DNA from: Oscillospiraceae bacterium
Lineage (GTDB): Bacteria; Bacillota; Clostridia; Oscillospirales; Oscillospiraceae
Length of the DNA: 13,714 nucleotides
Direction: 5' to 3'
Assembly: GCA_016297855.1 (NCBI GenBank)
Contig: JAEDFW010000042.1
Coordinates: forward strand, 1-13,714
Part shown: in pieces, positions 13,662 through 13,714 of the stretch
How positions within the stretch are numbered: position 1 is the stretch's first letter
Layout of the letters: every line of letters starts with the position of its first letter
The notes under the pieces: generated by a model
What the model saw: the letters and a program-made list of their open reading frames with translations, nothing else
Databases searched by the model: none
Told to the model about the DNA's origin: nothing
Made by a program: the position numbers and the translations under genes

Positions 13662-13673
13662 TGGAGGCATCTC

Positions 13674-13714
13674 ATGAAAGCACGCAATCTAATACTGACA
13701 GCGCTGTTCGCCGC
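13674..13714 (+). CDS. bioY: Start of a probable biotin transporter BioY (partial)
   Basis: Only 13 complete codons are visible, reading MKARNLILTALFA before the window ends. TTGGAGG lies 6 bases before the ATG. The start resembles BioY, the biotin S component of ECF transporters, which begins with a short charged tip and a first hydrophobic helix. The BirA operator directly upstream strongly favours a biotin gene (bioY, or possibly another BirA-regulated gene). The identity rests mainly on context. Confidence 0.65.
   Translation, partial: MKARNLILTALFA

Noticed and set aside
1..13714. CRISPR arrays, insertion sequences, phage genes or attachment sites
   Set aside because: No spaced direct-repeat array, transposase, integrase or phage structural gene was seen. 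The tRNA-end inverted repeat alone is not evidence of an integration site.

Overview
The window looks like a chromosomal piece of a GC-rich Clostridia genome, probably of the gut Oscillospirales type. This rests on AGGAGG ribosome sites, SigA-like promoters, S-layer-homology (SLH) anchored proteins, ECF vitamin transporters and a BirA repressor with a Firmicute-style operator. Lineage is inference; no marker gene is present. Almost everything is on the minus strand. The plus strand holds only the 3' part of a tRNA-Cys at the left edge and the first codons of a probable bioY at the right edge.

Right to left in the direction of minus-strand transcription: (1) a divergent biotin locus, with bioY (+) and birA (-) sharing a region of overlapping promoters and a 9-16-9 inverted-repeat BirA operator; birA is followed by a nitroreductase-family gene. 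(2) A small membrane protein with an acidic tail, its own terminator, and a 480-base gap of hairpins without a convincing gene. (3) A NUDIX hydrolase (ADP-ribose pyrophosphatase type) closely followed by a secreted SLH protein with an unrecognised N-terminal domain. (4) A cobalamin riboswitch with a clear terminator and antiterminator, heading about 9 kb of B12 genes: a TIM-barrel sugar-isomerase-like protein, cobU, cobS, a miniature second CobU-like protein, cobC, a secreted alpha/alpha-barrel protein with SLH domains, a membrane-anchored DUF4430 protein, ecfT, and one 887-residue polypeptide joining two ECF ATPases and a membrane S-like component. A bidirectional terminator closes the operon.

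The genes form one vitamin B12 programme: surface capture, import by an ECF transporter, and salvage of corrinoids through nucleotide-loop assembly (CobU, CobS, CobC). The most striking point is that the two extracellular proteins carry, on separate chains, the two folds that make up mammalian intrinsic factor and transcobalamin: an alpha/alpha barrel and a DUF4430 (transcobalamin C-terminal-like) domain. They sit between the salvage genes and the transporter. I infer a wall- and membrane-tethered, two-part bacterial B12-binding device that feeds a fused ECF transporter. No corrin-ring synthesis gene and no cobT are in the window, so de novo synthesis is not indicated here.
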